This document shows positions 5,574 to 6,096 of a stretch of 6,096 bases of DNA, one piece after another. The translations under genes were made by a program, and so were the position numbers. Under the pieces are notes generated by a model that had not been told where the DNA came from, searched no databases, and was given only the letters and a program-made list of their open reading frames with translations. Every line of letters begins with the position of its first letter. Position 1 is the first letter of the stretch. Origin of the DNA: Alphaproteobacteria bacterium (GTDB taxonomy: Bacteria; Pseudomonadota; Alphaproteobacteria; RF32; CAG-239); the NCBI GenBank assembly GCA_017479785.1, contig JAFVBT010000027.1, positions 1-6,096 of the forward strand. The letters are read 5' to 3'.

Positions 5574-6096
5574 ATGAAAAAATATTTGTTAGTTGCTTTG
5601 ATGACGATTATTGCCGCTCAAGCACAGGCTTCAACACAGGATTTGATAGAAAGCGTGAAGCAGAAGAATATGCCGATGCTGTTGGAGTTGCTTGCCAACG
5701 GAGAAAATGTTAACGGTAAAAATGAACAGGGTAATACGGCTTTGCATTATGCCGTTGCTCTAGATGATGCGGAAAGTACCGAAACATTATTGTCGTATGG
5801 CGCAGATATGAATATTGCCAACGGAAAAGGATGGACACCGCTGAAAATTGCTGAGAAAAAGCAGGTTAAAAATGTTGCGCCGCTGTTGGCTAAATATTCT
5901 TCTGCAACAGCACCTCAAGTTGCCGTTGAAAATGCAACTCCCGTTGTTGAAAAAGCCGAAGCTGTCGTTGCACAGCCGCAGCCGGTTGTCGCACAGCAAG
6001 CAGAGGAAACGGTGCCTTTGCGAAAATATAATGAGGACATAGCTCTTCGCGATGAAGCGGCACAGGCAATTTTGAATCAGAAATTGGAAGCAGAGG
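5574..6096 (+). CDS. Exported ankyrin-repeat protein (3' end beyond the window)
   Basis: The frame stays open from the ATG at 5574 to the window end, giving 174 residues of an incomplete protein. AGAGGG at 5561-5566, seven bases upstream, supports the start. Residues 1-19 look like a Sec signal peptide: MKK, a hydrophobic stretch (LLVALMTIIAA) and an AQA cleavage site before Ser20, with no lipobox cysteine. About two and a half to three ankyrin repeats follow: 22-52 (degenerate, MLLELLANGENVN), 53-85 (GNTALHYA to GADMNIAN) and 86-108 (GWTPLKIAEKK, partial). Then comes a low-complexity Val/Ala/Gln/Pro/Glu stretch (about 111-148), probably a flexible linker, and a charged, helix-prone part (149-174). 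Ankyrin repeats bind proteins; export implies a periplasmic or secreted site of action. The partner and function are unknown. It could be an envelope protein or a host-interaction factor, and nothing here decides between them. Confidence 0.85.
   Translation, partial: MKKYLLVALMTIIAAQAQASTQDLIESVKQKNMPMLLELLANGENVNGKNEQGNTALHYAVALDDAESTETLLSYGADMNIANGKGWTPLKIAEKKQVKNVAPLLAKYSSATAPQVAVENATPVVEKAEAVVAQPQPVVAQQAEETVPLRKYNEDIALRDEAAQAILNQKLEAE

Noticed and set aside
5787..5999. Minus-strand 70-codon and plus-strand 64-codon frames over the ankyrin gene
   Set aside because: The frame starting at 5574 has a ribosome site, a signal peptide and ankyrin motifs; the others are Cys/Arg- or Lys/Leu-rich shadows.

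Overview
This AT-rich window most likely comes from a low-GC alphaproteobacterium, probably a host-associated or uncultured lineage. The evidence is protein signatures. The aspartyl-tRNA synthetase carries the ADRSPGEFYQLD form of class II motif 2, which I recall from Rickettsia and other Alphaproteobacteria. The prephenate dehydratase has an alphaproteobacterial-style ACT domain (PAALYKVLGGFATNG followed by LESYLL). A ribonuclease D gene divergent from aspS also fits that class. These are comparisons from memory, and no search was run.

Layout: (1) 1-606 holds the end of an operon that probably begins upstream: a small protein with two tandem acyl-carrier-protein domains, closed by a near-perfect intrinsic terminator. 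(2) 634-2417 is a new transcription unit: promoter candidate, prephenate dehydratase (pheA), then 3 bases later a phosphotransferase of the aminoglycoside/choline kinase fold. (3) 2430-3584 is ribonuclease D on the minus strand, convergent with the kinase (12 bases between the stop codons). (4) 3585-3706 is the divergent intergenic region driving rnd leftward and aspS rightward. (5) 3707-5464 is aspS. (6) 5465-5573 holds a hairpin and a promoter candidate. (7) 5574 to the window end is the 5' part of an exported ankyrin-repeat protein, cut by the window edge.

Functionally this is mostly housekeeping: lipid or polyketide carrier, phenylalanine synthesis, RNA 3' processing and tRNA-Asp charging. 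Two less routine genes are the pheA-coupled kinase and the exported ankyrin protein. No mobile element, CRISPR array, tRNA, rRNA or defence system is visible. No stretch over 300 bases lacks a gene. I do not see a clearly new multi-gene system. The most useful leads are the double carrier protein with an altered second phosphopantetheine motif, and a leucine in the synthetase at the position where relaxed-specificity enzymes carry histidine.
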